Assembly (NCBI RefSeq): GCF_011682045.1
Contig: NZ_VVIW01000019.1
Coordinates: 1-64,000, forward strand
Reading direction: 5' to 3'
Source of the DNA: Massilia aquatica
GTDB lineage: Bacteria > Pseudomonadota > Gammaproteobacteria > Burkholderiales > Burkholderiaceae_D
DNA: 64,000 bases
The translations under genes were made by a program, and so were the position numbers. Below the pieces are notes generated by a model. It was not told where the DNA came from. It did no database searches and saw only the letters and a program-made list of their open reading frames with translations. Positions 26,450 to 38,224 of this stretch are shown piece by piece (positions within the stretch are counted from its first letter, which is position 1; each line of letters opens with the position of its first letter).

Positions 26450-28096
26450 TTACCGCAACGGTGCCGAGGCGTCGCCTGGCGTGCCGAGCGCCTCGGCGGC
26501 GTCCACCCTGGTGACGGCGGCAACCGGTGCAACCGGCCTGGCCTTGGGCGGTGGCGTTTCGGGCCTGCCGTTTTGCGCCGCAAATGGACCGGTGTTGATG
26601 TGGTAGGCAGCGATGGCGGCCGCAATTGCCGGGTCGCGCGCGGCCAGCAGCGCCTGCTCCGGCGCCGGCACAAGCGGTGGCTGTGGCGTGGTTGGCCGGT
26701 CCGCATCCGGGGGGGCCGTGGCTGACTGCGCGGCCGTGGCCGTGCGCACGGTGTCCGCGGGCCGCGCAAACCGCTCCGGCGCCAGCGGGGCGCTGATGGC
26801 TGGCTGCGGCTGGTCCACGCGTTGCTGTGCCCTGGCACTTTCCGCATTGAGCAGGCCGACCCTGCTGGCGTCGCGCCGGGCGATGTCGTCGGCCAGCGCG
26901 GCGCGCACGGCGTCGCTGGCGCCGGCGATTTTCTCGTCGAGCTCCCGCGCCGCTTCGCGTTCCGCCTGCAACTGTTGCGCCAGAACGCGCGCCTGTTGGG
27001 CGACGCCGGCGGCGTTGCCTGCCGTGGTGTCGGGTTCGGCCGCCGTGGCCGCTGCCGGCGTGGTACCTGGCGGCAGGGGCTCGAGCCGGTCTTGCGCAGC
27101 CGGCGTCGCCGCCGCTGCCGGGGGCGCTACCGTTGCAGCCGGCGTAGCGGGCTGGCGCACGTCGGCCGGGACCACGTTGGCGCTGCTCGCGGCGATGGCC
27201 GCTGCCACTGGCGCTTCCGCCAGCGCTGCGCCGCGCACACCCGCAGCCACGGCCTCCGCTTGCGGCGAGGCAATCGGATTGGCCTGCATGGGAAATACAT
27301 CATCGCCGATCAGGTCGGCCACAGGAACAGGCAACGGATCTTCAGTGCGCAAACTTTCGCTCACCAGGTTCTGGAGGAACATATTGTCCGTATAGCTGGC
27401 CGGCTGCGCCATGGGATAGCTTGGGGCGGCGGCAATGTCTTGAGAAGCAGCGCCAGGAAGCGGCAAGGCGGCGCCGAACACGCTATCGTCGTCCAGGAAA
27501 GAGAGGTTGGCAACTTGTGCCTGGATTTGCGTGCCGACCACGTTCAAGAAGGCGCCGGCGGCGCGTTCCAGCAGTGCCGACGTGGCCCCCGGGTCCTGGC
27601 CGAACGCGTCCTCAAGCAAGGTCTCGTCCACGCTCAGCGCGCCGGGGGCAGTGCCTGTCGCCGGCGAGAACGTCAGGCCGATGGCGGCCAGGCTTGCTTC
27701 GGCATCGTCCGGCGTGCCGCCAAGTTGCTGGAAAAATTGCGATTGCAGCGATTGGCCGTCCAGGCTGTCGGTCGGCAGGCCGTTGCTGTCGACCGCGCTG
27801 GTCTGCAATTCGGTGAATGCGCCGGCCATGGCGGCCGCCGATACGGCCGCGTCGGCAAAGGCCTTCGAGGTATCGGTGTTGGCAGCGACCGAGGTTTGCA
27901 AGTCGAGCGTCTTTTTCTGGAATAGCGAGGCCAGCGACAGGAACCGTCCGGAGCTCGACAGGTCTACCGTGGTGGGCGCGACGCCGAGGAAACTCAGGTT
28001 TTGGGCTTGCTCGATGGCGACGGTACGGCTCGTGGCGACCGGGGCGACCAGGCTGGCGGCGCGTGCCGCGGGCGCGGTGATCTGGGAGATGTCCAT
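26450..28096 (-). CDS. Ala/Pro-rich protein with a FliD-like segment
   Basis: A 548-residue protein without a signal peptide or membrane helices. The N-terminal ~200 residues look folded. Residues about 140-190 (GALSVDETLLEDAFGQDPGA, then LLERAAGAFLNVVGTQ) resemble the C-terminal part of flagellar cap protein FliD. The second half is low complexity in Ala, Pro and Thr with a coiled-coil stretch (AQQLQAEREAARELDEKIAG) and is probably disordered. No flagellar genes are nearby. The start MDISQITAP at 28096 gives a sensible N-terminus. Function unknown; a filament- or hook-associated role is only a guess. Confidence 0.72.
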   Translation of the reverse strand: MDISQITAPAARAASLVAPVATSRTVAIEQAQNLSFLGVAPTTVDLSSSGRFLSLASLFQKKTLDLQTSVAANTDTSKAFADAAVSAAAMAGAFTELQTSAVDSNGLPTDSLDGQSLQSQFFQQLGGTPDDAEASLAAIGLTFSPATGTAPGALSVDETLLEDAFGQDPGATSALLERAAGAFLNVVGTQIQAQVANLSFLDDDSVFGAALPLPGAASQDIAAAPSYPMAQPASYTDNMFLQNLVSESLRTEDPLPVPVADLIGDDVFPMQANPIASPQAEAVAAGVRGAALAEAPVAAAIAASSANVVPADVRQPATPAATVAPPAAAATPAAQDRLEPLPPGTTPAAATAAEPDTTAGNAAGVAQQARVLAQQLQAEREAARELDEKIAGASDAVRAALADDIARRDASRVGLLNAESARAQQRVDQPQPAISAPLAPERFARPADTVRTATAAQSATAPPDADRPTTPQPPLVPAPEQALLAARDPAIAAAIAAYHINTGPFAAQNGRPETPPPKARPVAPVAAVTRVDAAEALGTPGDASAPLR

Positions 28097-28171
28097 GCTG
28101 AACCTTCCGTGTTCGAAGTAGCTACACAGTCGATTATGGCCCCTATTTGTCGATGGCACCGCTAAATTGAT

Positions 28172-28555
28172 TCAATCGTGGCAGCAGACGCATAGTTTGT
28201 TGCCATCAGGATCGCGGAAGTACGCGCCGTAATAGCTTGCATGATATTCCGGACGCAGTCCCGGCGCCCCTTCGCAGACCGCGCCGTGGGCGAGGGCGGT
28301 GGCATGGGCGCTGTCGACCGCCGCGCGCGACGGCGCCAGCAGGGCTGTCATCTGGCCGTTGCCGGCGCCGTGCGGGCCGGCGAACGGGGCGCCGACCAGG
28401 AGCAGGGGGCGCGGGTGGCCGGGCTGCATCCAGCCGGCCCACGGTTTGGCCGGATCGCTGAACTTGAGCGTCAGGCCGAGTTGCGCCATCAATGCCGCGT
28501 AAAAGTCGACCGCGCGCGCAAAGTCGGTCACGCCGATGAACACGTGCGAGATCAT
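28172..28555 (-). CDS. VOC-family (glyoxalase-like) protein
   Basis: A 127-residue single-domain vicinal oxygen chelate protein: the N-terminal MISHVFIGVTDFARAVDFYA strand-helix, central WAGWMQPGHPRPLLLVGAPF and C-terminal YGAYFRDPDGNKLCVCCHD. Metal-ligand positions are plausible (His 4, Glu 103 in RPEYHAS). Families of this kind range from glyoxalase I to dioxygenases and antibiotic-binding proteins, so the reaction is not predicted. Its ATG overlaps the stop of the upstream GNAT gene, indicating co-transcription. Confidence 0.88.
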   Translation of the reverse strand: MISHVFIGVTDFARAVDFYAALMAQLGLTLKFSDPAKPWAGWMQPGHPRPLLLVGAPFAGPHGAGNGQMTALLAPSRAAVDSAHATALAHGAVCEGAPGLRPEYHASYYGAYFRDPDGNKLCVCCHD

Positions 28556-29691
28556 GTGGGGTCCTTGAAGGGATTGCGGTCGCTCAGTTCATCGATGTAC
28601 TCGTCGATGCCGCCGCTTTCGCGCTCTAAAAAACGCTCGATCGCATCCGAAAACGCCGGGTGCGCCAGCCAGTGGGCCGACCAGGTGCGGGTCGGCAGGA
28701 AGCCGCGCGCCATCTTGTGTTCGCCCTGTGCTCCGCCTTCGAACACGCCGATCTTTTGCTCGATGCAGAATTCGAGCGGCTGGTAGTAGGCCGTTTCGAA
28801 ATGCAGGCAGGGCACGTGTTCGAGTTCGCCCCAGTAGCGGCCGAACAGGGTGTCGGCGCTGTGGATCACGAGCGAGGCGGCGACCGGGCGGCCTTCGCGT
28901 TCGGCGATCACCAGCAAAATATTCTCCGGCATGCTGCGCCCGATGCGCTGGAAGAAATCCAGGTTCAGATACGGCGAGGAGCGGTGCGCCTGGTAGGTGC
29001 GCTGGTAGCAGCGGTTGAACAGGCGCCAGTCGGCATCAAGCGCATCAAGCCCGCGCACGCGCCGCAGCGTCACCCCGGCGTCGCGCACCTTGCGCCGCTC
29101 GGCGCGGATGTTCTTGCGCTTCTTTTGCTCCAGCGTGGCCAGGAAGCCGTCAAAGTCCGTGTAGCCGGCGTTGAGCCAATGGAACTGCACGCCGCTCCGG
29201 AGCATGAAGCCGGCCGCCTCCAGCTGCTTGACCTGGTCTTCGGGTGGGTACAGGATATGGGTCGACGAGACATCGGATGCTTTCTGGGTCGATACCAGCG
29301 CCGCCAGCAGCGCGCCCCTGGCGTCGGCGTCGCGCGCCAGCAGGCGCGGCCCGGTCACCGGCGTGAACGGAATCGCCGACAGCAGCTTGGGGTAGTAATC
29401 GACCCCGTTGCGCTGGTAGGCGTCGGCCCAGGCCCAGTCGAACACGTACTCGCCGTACGAGTGCATCTTGACATACAGCGGCATGGCGGCGACCAGTTCG
29501 GCGCCGTCGTACAGCGCCAGGAACTGGGGCTGCCAGCCGGTGTCCGCGCAGGCGCTGCCCGATTCGTGCAGGGCGTCGAGAAAGGCGAACGAGAGGAAGG
29601 GATTGGCCGATGGCTGGGATGACGCCAGGGCGTCCCAGGCCGGCTGGCCGATCTCGGAAAGAGAGGATACGATATGCGTGCGATAATTCAT
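28552..29691 (-). CDS. FemAB-like GNAT-fold protein (DUF482/peptidogalycan biosynthesis family)
   Basis: A 379-residue protein of the large GNAT-like family often named peptidogalycan biosynthesis protein. It shows the N-terminal NPFLSFAFLDALHESGS, the central basic QKKRKNIRAERRKV and the C-terminal YYQPLEFCIEQKIGVFEGGAQG with RGFLPTRTWSAHW. These proteins are predicted to transfer aminoacyl or acyl groups, but substrates are unproven. The ATG at 29691 is chosen to match the family N-terminus; the open frame upstream runs into the nadE control region. It is divergent from nadE and overlaps the VOC gene downstream. Confidence 0.88.
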   Translation of the reverse strand: MNYRTHIVSSLSEIGQPAWDALASSQPSANPFLSFAFLDALHESGSACADTGWQPQFLALYDGAELVAAMPLYVKMHSYGEYVFDWAWADAYQRNGVDYYPKLLSAIPFTPVTGPRLLARDADARGALLAALVSTQKASDVSSTHILYPPEDQVKQLEAAGFMLRSGVQFHWLNAGYTDFDGFLATLEQKKRKNIRAERRKVRDAGVTLRRVRGLDALDADWRLFNRCYQRTYQAHRSSPYLNLDFFQRIGRSMPENILLVIAEREGRPVAASLVIHSADTLFGRYWGELEHVPCLHFETAYYQPLEFCIEQKIGVFEGGAQGEHKMARGFLPTRTWSAHWLAHPAFSDAIERFLERESGGIDEYIDELSDRNPFKDPT

Positions 29692-29840
29692 TCTTGTCGA
29701 ATCGGCTATTCCATTATTTTGGCGGGCGACGCCGGCTGAGGTTCGGGTCGGTCCATTGCATTCTACGCACATTAGCGTAAGGAGGCCCGAAGCGGTCGGA
29801 TGCCCTGCCGCGCGCGCCGCCACCCTACGAAAGACACTGC

Positions 29841-31910
29841 ATGCAGAACGACTTCTTCAACCTCTATTCGCACGGCTTCGCCCGGGTCGCGGTGGCCACG
29901 CCACGCTGCAAGATCGCCGATCCAGTCTTCAACGCGGCCCAGACCATCGCGCTGGCCGAAGCGGCTGCGCGGCAGGGCGCGGCGCTGGTGGCGTTCCCGG
30001 AGCTGGGCTTGTCGGCCTACAGCTGCGACGACCTGTTTCACCAGGGGGCGCTGCTGGACGCCTGCGAGGCCAGCCTGCGCACGGTCATCGATGCGACCGC
30101 GCACCTGCCGCTGGCGCTGGTGGTCGGGCTGCCGCTGCGGGTCGGGCATCAGTTGTTCAACTGCGGCGTGGTGGTCGCCGGCGGGAGAATCCTCGGCGTG
30201 GTCCCGAAAAGCTATCTGCCGAACTACGGCGAGTTTTACGAAGCGCGCCAGTTCAGCCCCGCCGACAGCGCGCCGTGCAGCCAGGTCAGCCTGCTGGGGC
30301 AGGACGTGCCGTTCGGCGCCGGCCTGCTGTTCGAAGTCGAGGGCATCGCGCTGCTGCGCTTCCATGTGGAGATCTGCGAAGATGTGTGGGTGCCGATTCC
30401 GCCATCGTCGTTCGCGGCGCTGGCCGGGGCCACGGTGCTGGTCAACCTGTCGGCGTCGAACGTGTTGGTCGGTAAAAGCGGCTACCGGCACCAGCTGGTG
30501 TCGCAGCAGTCGGCGCGCTGCCTGGCGGCGTATCTGTACACCTCGGCCGGGAACGGCGAATCGTCGACCGACATGGCGTGGGACGGCCAGACCCTGATCT
30601 ACGAAAAAGGCGATCTGCTGGCCGAGGCCGAGCGCTTCCAGGACGACTCGCACATCATTTACGGCGACGTCGACCTGGAGCGCCTCTCGCGCGAGCGCAT
30701 GCACACCACCACCTTCGCGCAGCAGGTACGTCACCATGCGCAGCAGGTGGCGGCGTTCCGCGTGGTGCGCTTTTCCCTGGGCGGCGCGCCGGGCGGCGGC
30801 AAAACGCTGGCCTTGAACCGCGCGGTCGAGCGCTTTCCGTACGTGCCTTCGGACCCGCAACGTCGCGACGAGCGCTGCACCGAGGTGTATCACATCCAGG
30901 TGCAGGCGCTGGTGCAGCGATTGTCCCAGAGCGGCATGAAAAAAGTCGTCATTGGCGTCTCGGGCGGGCTCGATTCGACCCACGCGCTGCTGGTGTGCGC
31001 CAAGGCGATGGATCGCCTGAAGCTGCCGCGCACGAATATCCTCGCTTACACGATGCCGGGGTTTGCCACCAGCGAGCGCACCCTGCGCCAGGCGCGTGCG
31101 CTGATGGAGGCGGTTGGCTGCGAGGCGCACGAGATCGACATTCGTCCGAGCTGCATCCAGATGCTCAAGGATTTGGGCCATCCGTATGCGCAAGGGCAGG
31201 AGACTTACGACATCACGTTCGAAAACGTGCAGGCGGGCGAGCGCACCAGCCATCTGTTCCGGCTGGCGAATTTCCATAACGGGATCGTGATCGGCACGGG
31301 CGACCTGAGCGAGCTGGCGCTGGGCTGGTGTACGTACGGCGTGGGCGACCATATGTCGCACTACAACGTCAACGCCAGCGTGCCCAAGACGCTCATCAGC
31401 CACCTGGTGCGCTGGGTGGCCGAGTCGGGCGTGATCGGTACCCACGGCTCGGACGTGCTGCTGCAGGTGCTGGCGACCGACATCAGCCCCGAACTGGTGC
31501 CGGGCAAGGCGGGCGAAGACAAGCCGGCGCAGAGCACGGAGAGTTCGATCGGACCGTACGAGCTGCAGGATTTCAACCTGTATTACATCCTGCGTTATGG
31601 CTTTGCGCCGTCGAAGGTGGCGTTTTTGGCGTGGTCGGCCTGGAAGGACCGCGAGCAGGGCGCATGGCCGGACGCCGTGCACGCCAGCCGCAACCAGTAT
31701 GCGCTGGCGGACATCAAAAAGCACCTGGGCACCTTCGTGTACCGCTTCTTCAAGATCAGCCAGTTCAAGCGCTCGTGCGTGCCCAACGGGCCGAAGGTCG
31801 GCAATGGCGGATCGCTCTCGCCGCGCGGCGACTGGCGCGCCCCGAGCGACGCCGAGGCGGTCGTGTGGCAAGCCGATCTGGCAAGGATTCCGGATGAAGT
31901 CGGGAAATAG
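29841..31910 (+). CDS. nadE: Glutamine-dependent NAD+ synthetase
   Basis: Converts deamido-NAD to NAD using glutamine and ATP. This is the long two-domain form (689 residues, like the actinobacterial enzyme). The N-terminal nitrilase-like glutaminase has its Glu in FPELGLSAY, its Lys in [14 protein letters not shown] and its Cys in VEICEDVW (Cys 179). The C-terminal synthetase has the PP-loop [12 protein letters not shown] near residue 374. Both catalytic halves look intact. It is followed 70 bases later by glnB on the same strand. Confidence 0.96.
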   Translation: MQNDFFNLYSHGFARVAVATPRCKIADPVFNAAQTIALAEAAARQGAALVAFPELGLSAYSCDDLFHQGALLDACEASLRTVIDATAHLPLALVVGLPLRVGHQLFNCGVVVAGGRILGVVPKSYLPNYGEFYEARQFSPADSAPCSQVSLLGQDVPFGAGLLFEVEGIALLRFHVEICEDVWVPIPPSSFAALAGATVLVNLSASNVLVGKSGYRHQLVSQQSARCLAAYLYTSAGNGESSTDMAWDGQTLIYEKGDLLAEAERFQDDSHIIYGDVDLERLSRERMHTTTFAQQVRHHAQQVAAFRVVRFSLGGAPGGGKTLALNRAVERFPYVPSDPQRRDERCTEVYHIQVQALVQRLSQSGMKKVVIGVSGGLDSTHALLVCAKAMDRLKLPRTNILAYTMPGFATSERTLRQARALMEAVGCEAHEIDIRPSCIQMLKDLGHPYAQGQETYDITFENVQAGERTSHLFRLANFHNGIVIGTGDLSELALGWCTYGVGDHMSHYNVNASVPKTLISHLVRWVAESGVIGTHGSDVLLQVLATDISPELVPGKAGEDKPAQSTESSIGPYELQDFNLYYILRYGFAPSKVAFLAWSAWKDREQGAWPDAVHASRNQYALADIKKHLGTFVYRFFKISQFKRSCVPNGPKVGNGGSLSPRGDWRAPSDAEAVVWQADLARIPDEVGK

Positions 31911-31971
31911 AACAGTCGGTCGTTTACAATAGCGGCAACAGTCAATCTATCGCATGACGAACAACCATTGA

Positions 31972-32319
<348 letters not shown>

Positions 32320-32336
32320 TTTCACTCGGCAACTAG

Positions 32337-32369
32337 TTGCAAAACCGGGGACAGACCCCGGTTTTGCAA
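32337..32369. terminator. Strong bidirectional terminator
   Basis: A perfect 14-bp stem, TTGCAAAACCGGGG (32337-32350) with CCCCGGTTTTGCAA (32356-32369), and loop ACAGA. Runs of A and T at the stem base give both strands a partial T-tract. It lies between glnB (plus) and the TRIC-type channel gene (minus). Confidence 0.8.
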
Positions 32370-32426
32370 TGTTGTTTAACCGGAATCCGAGGTGGCTGCG
32401 GTCAGGCAGGACTCGGTATGCAAAAG

Positions 32427-33035
32427 CTAAGAGCGCCCCATGCGCATGTCGAATTTCCACGTCAGCAGCCGCAGCGCGCTGATCGTCGTCGCACTCGTCC
32501 ACAGCGCCAGGTCGGGATCGGCCCCGAATTTTTTCATTATCAAATACATCCAGCTGCCGATAAACGCGCAAATGGCGTAAGGTTTCCCGTCGCGGAACAC
32601 CATCGGCACTTCGTTGCAGACAATATCGCGCAGTACCCCACCAAAAATCCCGGTAATCACGCCCATCATCGAGGCGATGAAAATCGGCATGTGCGCTTCC
32701 AGCGCCGAGGCCACGCCGGCGATCGAGAACAATCCCAGCCCCACGGCGTCGGCCACTACGATGAGGCGTTCCGACACGATCTGGCGCAAGGTGCGGATCA
32801 GGGGCGCGGCCATGAGCGCGAGGACAAAAATGAGAATCGCGTATTCCTGGTGCGTGACCCAGAACAGCGGGCGCCGGTCGAGCAGGATGTCGCGCAGGGT
32901 GCCGCCGCCGAACGCGGTGATGAAGGCCACGGTGAATACGCCGACCAGATCCATGCGCTTGCGCCGCGCTTCAATGAAGCCGGAGAAAGCGCCAACAAGG
33001 ATCGCCATGATTTCGATGAGCGTAATGAGGGTCAT
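32427..33035 (-). CDS. TRIC-type cation channel family protein (UPF0126)
   Basis: A 202-residue polytopic membrane protein with the duplicated glycine-rich repeat that defines the family: GGGTLRDILLDRRPLFW in the first half and GGVLRDIVCNEVPMVF in the second. About seven helices are predicted. Bacterial homologues form trimeric monovalent-cation channels; the physiological role in bacteria is unclear. The ATG at 33035 was chosen; a GTG three codons upstream is also possible and neither has a strong ribosome binding site. Confidence 0.9.
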   Translation of the reverse strand: MTLITLIEIMAILVGAFSGFIEARRKRMDLVGVFTVAFITAFGGGTLRDILLDRRPLFWVTHQEYAILIFVLALMAAPLIRTLRQIVSERLIVVADAVGLGLFSIAGVASALEAHMPIFIASMMGVITGIFGGVLRDIVCNEVPMVFRDGKPYAICAFIGSWMYLIMKKFGADPDLALWTSATTISALRLLTWKFDMRMGRS

Positions 33036-33104
33036 ACGGTGCACTGTACTGTGGCGAATATTGCTAGCCTAACATGCGCCCGGCATGATGGACAGTGCAA
33101 GAGG

Positions 33105-33129
33105 TGCGCCCGGCAAGATACCGGGCGCA
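33105..33129 (-). terminator. Hairpin downstream of the Smr gene
   Basis: A perfect 9-bp stem TGCGCCCGG (33105-33113) with CCGGGCGCA (33121-33129) and a seven-base loop, 15 bases past the Smr stop. It lacks a T-run. Confidence 0.45.
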
Positions 33130-33143
33130 TGCGGGCTATCGAA

Positions 33144-33809
33144 TCAGGTGCCGATGGCCGATTTGAGCAGGACAATCAGGGCGCCGTGGCTGCGCCCGTC
33201 CACGTTGGCGGCGCAAAAGGCAATCACTTCATCTTTCTGCTCGAGCCAGCTGTGCACCATCGAGCGCAGCACCGGCTCGCCGCCGGCCGAGCCGAGGCCC
33301 TTGCCGTGGATTACGCAGACGCAGCGCAGCTTGCGTTTGCCGGCCTTGTGCAGGAACTCGCCGATGGCCTCGCGCGCGCCATCGCGGCGCAAGCCGTGCA
33401 GGTCGAGCTCGTCCTGCACCGGCCAGTAGCCCTTGCGCAGCTTGCGCACCACGTCCGGACCGATCCCGGCGCGCGAAAAACTCAGGCTGGGGTCGTCTTC
33501 GAGCAGGTGATCGACCTCGAACTGGTCCGAGAGCGATTCGCGCAGCACCGCCGCGTCATCCTCGGCCTGGCTGCGGAACACCTTGGCCGGCTTGATCTTG
33601 AGATTGACGCCGGGCGGGGCGTTGGGTACGAAGCGGTTCGACTCGGGCATCTTCTTGACGCCGCCGATGGCGCTGTTGAACAGGTTGGCCTCTTGCACGG
33701 CCACCCGCTCCCGTTCTTCGCGCTCGGCTTTTTCGCGCGCACGCGCTTCATCCTGGCCCTTGAGCTGTTCACGCAAGGATTTCAGATCGGAAAAGTCTTT
33801 CATCGGCAT
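33144..33809 (-). CDS. Smr domain protein
   Basis: A 221-residue protein with an N-terminal charged coiled-coil region (EARAREKAEREERERV), a middle linker and a C-terminal Smr domain (about residues 130-215) carrying DLHGLRRDGAREAI and IHGKGLGS, the conserved DLHG and HGxG motifs. Stand-alone Smr proteins are nucleases or nickases; recent work links them to RNA cleavage on stalled ribosomes in some bacteria. It lies 15 bases downstream of trxB and is probably co-transcribed. An alternative ATG is two codons in. Confidence 0.9.
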   Translation of the reverse strand: MPMKDFSDLKSLREQLKGQDEARAREKAEREERERVAVQEANLFNSAIGGVKKMPESNRFVPNAPPGVNLKIKPAKVFRSQAEDDAAVLRESLSDQFEVDHLLEDDPSLSFSRAGIGPDVVRKLRKGYWPVQDELDLHGLRRDGAREAIGEFLHKAGKRKLRCVCVIHGKGLGSAGGEPVLRSMVHSWLEQKDEVIAFCAANVDGRSHGALIVLLKSAIGT

Positions 33810-33824
33810 CGTCTTGTTTACCTA

Positions 33825-34838
<1,014 letters not shown>

Positions 34839-35009
34839 TCAAGTGGCGCGGGAATTCAATTGCGCACCCTCGATTATAGTCCATGATGCGCCCTAGCATG
34901 AATCATGGGCCCGATGCCCGCTGGATGGCTTAGAATGAGCGCATCGTCAACATCGTCCTACCTGTCGCATCATTGCGGCAGTACTGTAAGCAACAAAAGA
35001 AACAAAAGA

Positions 35010-37472
35010 ATGCCAAAGACAAGCCAACCTTCCAACGCCAGTTACACCCGAAAGCCAGTCACCCGGCAACCCTTGCCGAACCGCGTGGTGCGCCTGCTGT
35101 CCGAAGCGCGCTGGATCGCGCTGGCCGTGGTGTTCCTGTATTTCGTGATGATCCTGCTCACCTATAACAAGGGGGATCCGGGCTGGTCGCACGAGGTGCA
35201 GGTATCGCAGGTGAGCAACCTGGGCGGGCGCGCGGGCGCCTATCTGGCCGATTTGCTGCTGTTTATTTTCGGCTTCTCGGCGTGGTGGTGGTGCATCTGT
35301 TTCCTGCGCATCCTCTGGAAGGGGTATCGCTCGCTCAATCAAAAATTCGTACTGGAAACAGAAGACGATCCCGAGCACCAGCAGGAGGCGGTGATTCGCT
35401 GGCTCGGCTTTGCGGTCTTGTTGATCGGCAGCCTGGGCCTGGAATTTTTGCGCATGTGGTCGCTGGCGGTGCAATTGCCGCGCGCGCCCGGCGGGGTGCT
35501 GGGCCAGCTGATCGGCCATGCGGCCCATTCGGCGTTCGGCTTCACCGGCGCCACCTTGCTGCTGCTGCTCTTGTTCGGACTGGGTTTCAGCCTGTTCTTC
35601 CACGTCTCGTGGATGGGCGTGGCCGAGCGCATCGGCGGCGCGATCGAAAACGCCATCGAGTGGTTCCGCCTGCGCTACCAGGACCGCGAAGACCGCAAGC
35701 AGGGTGAAGTGGCGGCCGTCAAGCGCGATGAAGTGGTGGTGCACGAGCGCGCCAAGCATGTGGCCGCGCCGGTCAGGATCGAACCGCAGGTGATGGAAGT
35801 GGTCCAGTCCGAACGCGCACTGAAAGAAAAGCAGCTCGACAAGCCGGTCGAGCATCCGGCGCAAGCTGCGCAACCTTCACAAGCGGCGCAAGCGTCGCAA
35901 GCCGCGTCGCGGCCGGTTGCCAGCACCGTCAAGATCGAGAAGCCGGCCGAACGCCAGGCGCCGCTGTTCCGCGACTTGCCGGGCGACTCGTCGCTGCCGC
36001 CGCTGTCGCTGCTCGACGATGCGCCGGAAGTGCAGGAAACGGTGTCGGTGGAAACGCTGGAGTTCACCAGCCGCCTGATCGAAAAGAAATTGTCCGACTT
36101 CGGCGTCGATGCCAAGGTGGTGGCGGCGTATCCGGGTCCGGTGGTGACGCGCTACGAAATCGAACCGGCCACGGGCGTGAAGGGCAGCCAGATCGTCGGC
36201 CTGGCGCGCGATCTGGCGCGCTCGCTGTCGCTGACCTCGATCCGCGTGGTCGAAACGATTCCCGGCAAGAATTACATGGCCTTGGAATTGCCAAATCCCA
36301 AACGCCAGATCGTGCGCCTGACCGAAATCGTCGGCTCCAAGATCTATAACGACAGCACCTCGCAGTTGACGGTGGCGCTGGGCAAGGATATTGCCGGCAA
36401 GGCGGTCATTGCCGACCTGGCCAAGATGCCTCACTTGCTGGTAGCCGGCACCACCGGTTCCGGTAAATCGGTGGGCATCAACGCGACCATCCTGTCGCTG
36501 CTGTACAAGTCCGACCCGGCCGACGTGCGCATGATCCTGATCGATCCGAAGATGCTGGAGATGTCGGTGTACGAAGGCATTCCGCACTTGCTGGCGCCCG
36601 TGGTGACCGACATGCGCCAGGCCGGCCATGCGCTGAACTGGGCGGTGAACGAGATGGAGCGCCGTTACAAGCTCATGAGCAAGCTGGGCGTGCGTAACCT
36701 GGCCGGCTACAACGCCAAGATCGCCGAGGCGGCCAAGCGCGAGGAACATATTCCGAATCCGTTCAGCATCACGCCGGATTCGCCGGAGCCGCTGGAAAAA
36801 CTGCCGACCATCGTCATCATCATCGACGAGCTGGCCGACCTGATGATGGTCGTCGGCAAAAAGGTCGAGGAATTGATTGCCCGTATCGCGCAGAAGGCCC
36901 GTGCGGCCGGCTTGCACCTGATCCTGGCGACGCAGCGGCCGTCGGTGGACGTGATTACCGGCCTGATCAAGGCAAATATTCCGACCCGGATCGCGTTCCA
37001 GGTCTCGTCCAAGATCGACTCGCGCACCATTCTCGACCAGATGGGCGCCGAAGCGCTGCTGGGCATGGGCGACATGCTGTACATGCCGCCGGGAACCGGT
37101 TTGCCGGTGCGGGTGCACGGCGCGTTTGTGTCCGACGAAGAAGTTCACCGCGTGGTGGCCCACCTCAAGCTGTCGGGCGAGCCGAACTATATTGAAGGCA
37201 TTCTCGAAGGCGGCACGCTCGAAGGCGAGGGCGGCGCGGAAGGCGGCGCGTCCGGCGAGGCGGGCGGCGAGGCCGATCCGATGTACGACCAGGCGGTGCA
37301 GGTGGTGCTCAAGAACCGGCGCGCCTCGATCTCGCTGGTGCAGCGTCACTTGCGCATCGGCTACAACCGCGCGGCACGCTTGCTGGAGCAGATGGAAAAC
37401 AGCGGTGTTGTTTCTCCAATGCAATCGAATGGCAACCGCGACATTCTGGTGCCGGCCGCCAGCGCAGAATAA
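35010..37472 (+). CDS. ftsK: DNA translocase FtsK
   Basis: A septum-anchored motor that pumps chromosome ends through the division site and activates XerCD recombination. The predicted 820 residues comprise several N-terminal transmembrane helices (residues about 30-215), a fairly short Gln/Ala-rich linker, the alpha/beta motor with Walker [11 protein letters not shown] near residue 480 and Walker [13 protein letters not shown], and the gamma winged-helix domain at the end ([21 protein letters not shown]) that reads KOPS. The start is uncertain: the ATG at 35010 has only A-rich sequence upstream, and in-frame ATGs also exist at 34935 and 34905. Confidence 0.95.
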   Translation: MPKTSQPSNASYTRKPVTRQPLPNRVVRLLSEARWIALAVVFLYFVMILLTYNKGDPGWSHEVQVSQVSNLGGRAGAYLADLLLFIFGFSAWWWCICFLRILWKGYRSLNQKFVLETEDDPEHQQEAVIRWLGFAVLLIGSLGLEFLRMWSLAVQLPRAPGGVLGQLIGHAAHSAFGFTGATLLLLLLFGLGFSLFFHVSWMGVAERIGGAIENAIEWFRLRYQDREDRKQGEVAAVKRDEVVVHERAKHVAAPVRIEPQVMEVVQSERALKEKQLDKPVEHPAQAAQPSQAAQASQAASRPVASTVKIEKPAERQAPLFRDLPGDSSLPPLSLLDDAPEVQETVSVETLEFTSRLIEKKLSDFGVDAKVVAAYPGPVVTRYEIEPATGVKGSQIVGLARDLARSLSLTSIRVVETIPGKNYMALELPNPKRQIVRLTEIVGSKIYNDSTSQLTVALGKDIAGKAVIADLAKMPHLLVAGTTGSGKSVGINATILSLLYKSDPADVRMILIDPKMLEMSVYEGIPHLLAPVVTDMRQAGHALNWAVNEMERRYKLMSKLGVRNLAGYNAKIAEAAKREEHIPNPFSITPDSPEPLEKLPTIVIIIDELADLMMVVGKKVEELIARIAQKARAAGLHLILATQRPSVDVITGLIKANIPTRIAFQVSSKIDSRTILDQMGAEALLGMGDMLYMPPGTGLPVRVHGAFVSDEEVHRVVAHLKLSGEPNYIEGILEGGTLEGEGGAEGGASGEAGGEADPMYDQAVQVVLKNRRASISLVQRHLRIGYNRAARLLEQMENSGVVSPMQSNGNRDILVPAASAE

Positions 37473-37567
37473 TCCGTCGCCTGTGCACCGGCTTGGCCGC
37501 TCGTCCGTTACAGGATGAGCGGCTGCCGACCTCTTCTTTGCCCACGCGGCCCATACTTAAGGACACT

Positions 37568-38200
37568 ATGCAATTTTTACTGAATAAAACCACGGCCGTG
37601 CTGGCCCTGAGCCTGGCCTGCGCCGGCATGGCCCACGCCAGCGCCCTCGAACAATTCAAATCCTTCGTCGCCGGCACCAAGGCCGCGCGCGGGGAATTTA
37701 CCCAGCGCCAGGTGAAAAAGGCCGACTCCGCCAAAGTAGCGGCGCCATCGTCCGGCACCTTCGTGTTCGCCCGTCCCGGCAAGTTCATCTGGACCTACGT
37801 CAAACCGTACGAGCAACTGTTGCAGGCCGATGGCGAGCAGCTGTATATCTACGACAACGACCTGAACCAGGTCACCACCAAAAAACTCGGTGACGCCCTG
37901 GGTTCCTCGCCAGCCGCGATCTTGTTCGGCAGCAACGAGCTGGAAAAGAACTTCACCCTGACCGAAGCCGGTACGCGTGACGGCCTGGAGTGGCTCAATG
38001 CCGCGCCCAAGGGCAAGGATTCGCAGTTCGAGCAGATCAGTATCGGTTTGCGCAACGGCACGCCCGAAGCGATGGAACTGCGCGACGCCTTCGGCCAGAC
38101 CTCGGTGCTCGCATTCAAGAAGTTCGAGAAAAACCCGCCCCTGACGGCGACCCAGTTCAAATTCGTCATTCCCAAAGGTGCCGACGTCGTCAATAACTGA
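37568..38200 (+). CDS. lolA: Outer-membrane lipoprotein carrier protein LolA
   Basis: The periplasmic chaperone that carries lipoproteins from LolCDE to LolB. 210 residues with a signal peptide ending MAHASA. LolA features are the N-terminal [51 protein letters not shown] and [23 protein letters not shown] precedes the ATG. The order ftsK-lolA with rarA nearby is a conserved proteobacterial arrangement. Confidence 0.95.
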   Translation: MQFLLNKTTAVLALSLACAGMAHASALEQFKSFVAGTKAARGEFTQRQVKKADSAKVAAPSSGTFVFARPGKFIWTYVKPYEQLLQADGEQLYIYDNDLNQVTTKKLGDALGSSPAAILFGSNELEKNFTLTEAGTRDGLEWLNAAPKGKDSQFEQISIGLRNGTPEAMELRDAFGQTSVLAFKKFEKNPPLTATQFKFVIPKGADVVNN

Positions 38201-38224
38201 TCCATCTTCCCTCGTGGAGCTCAC

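Noticed and set aside
32337-32369. Transposon-like terminal repeat suggested by the perfect 14-bp inverted repeat
   Set aside because: The arms are only five bases apart and lie between convergent genes, which fits a terminator and not an element end.
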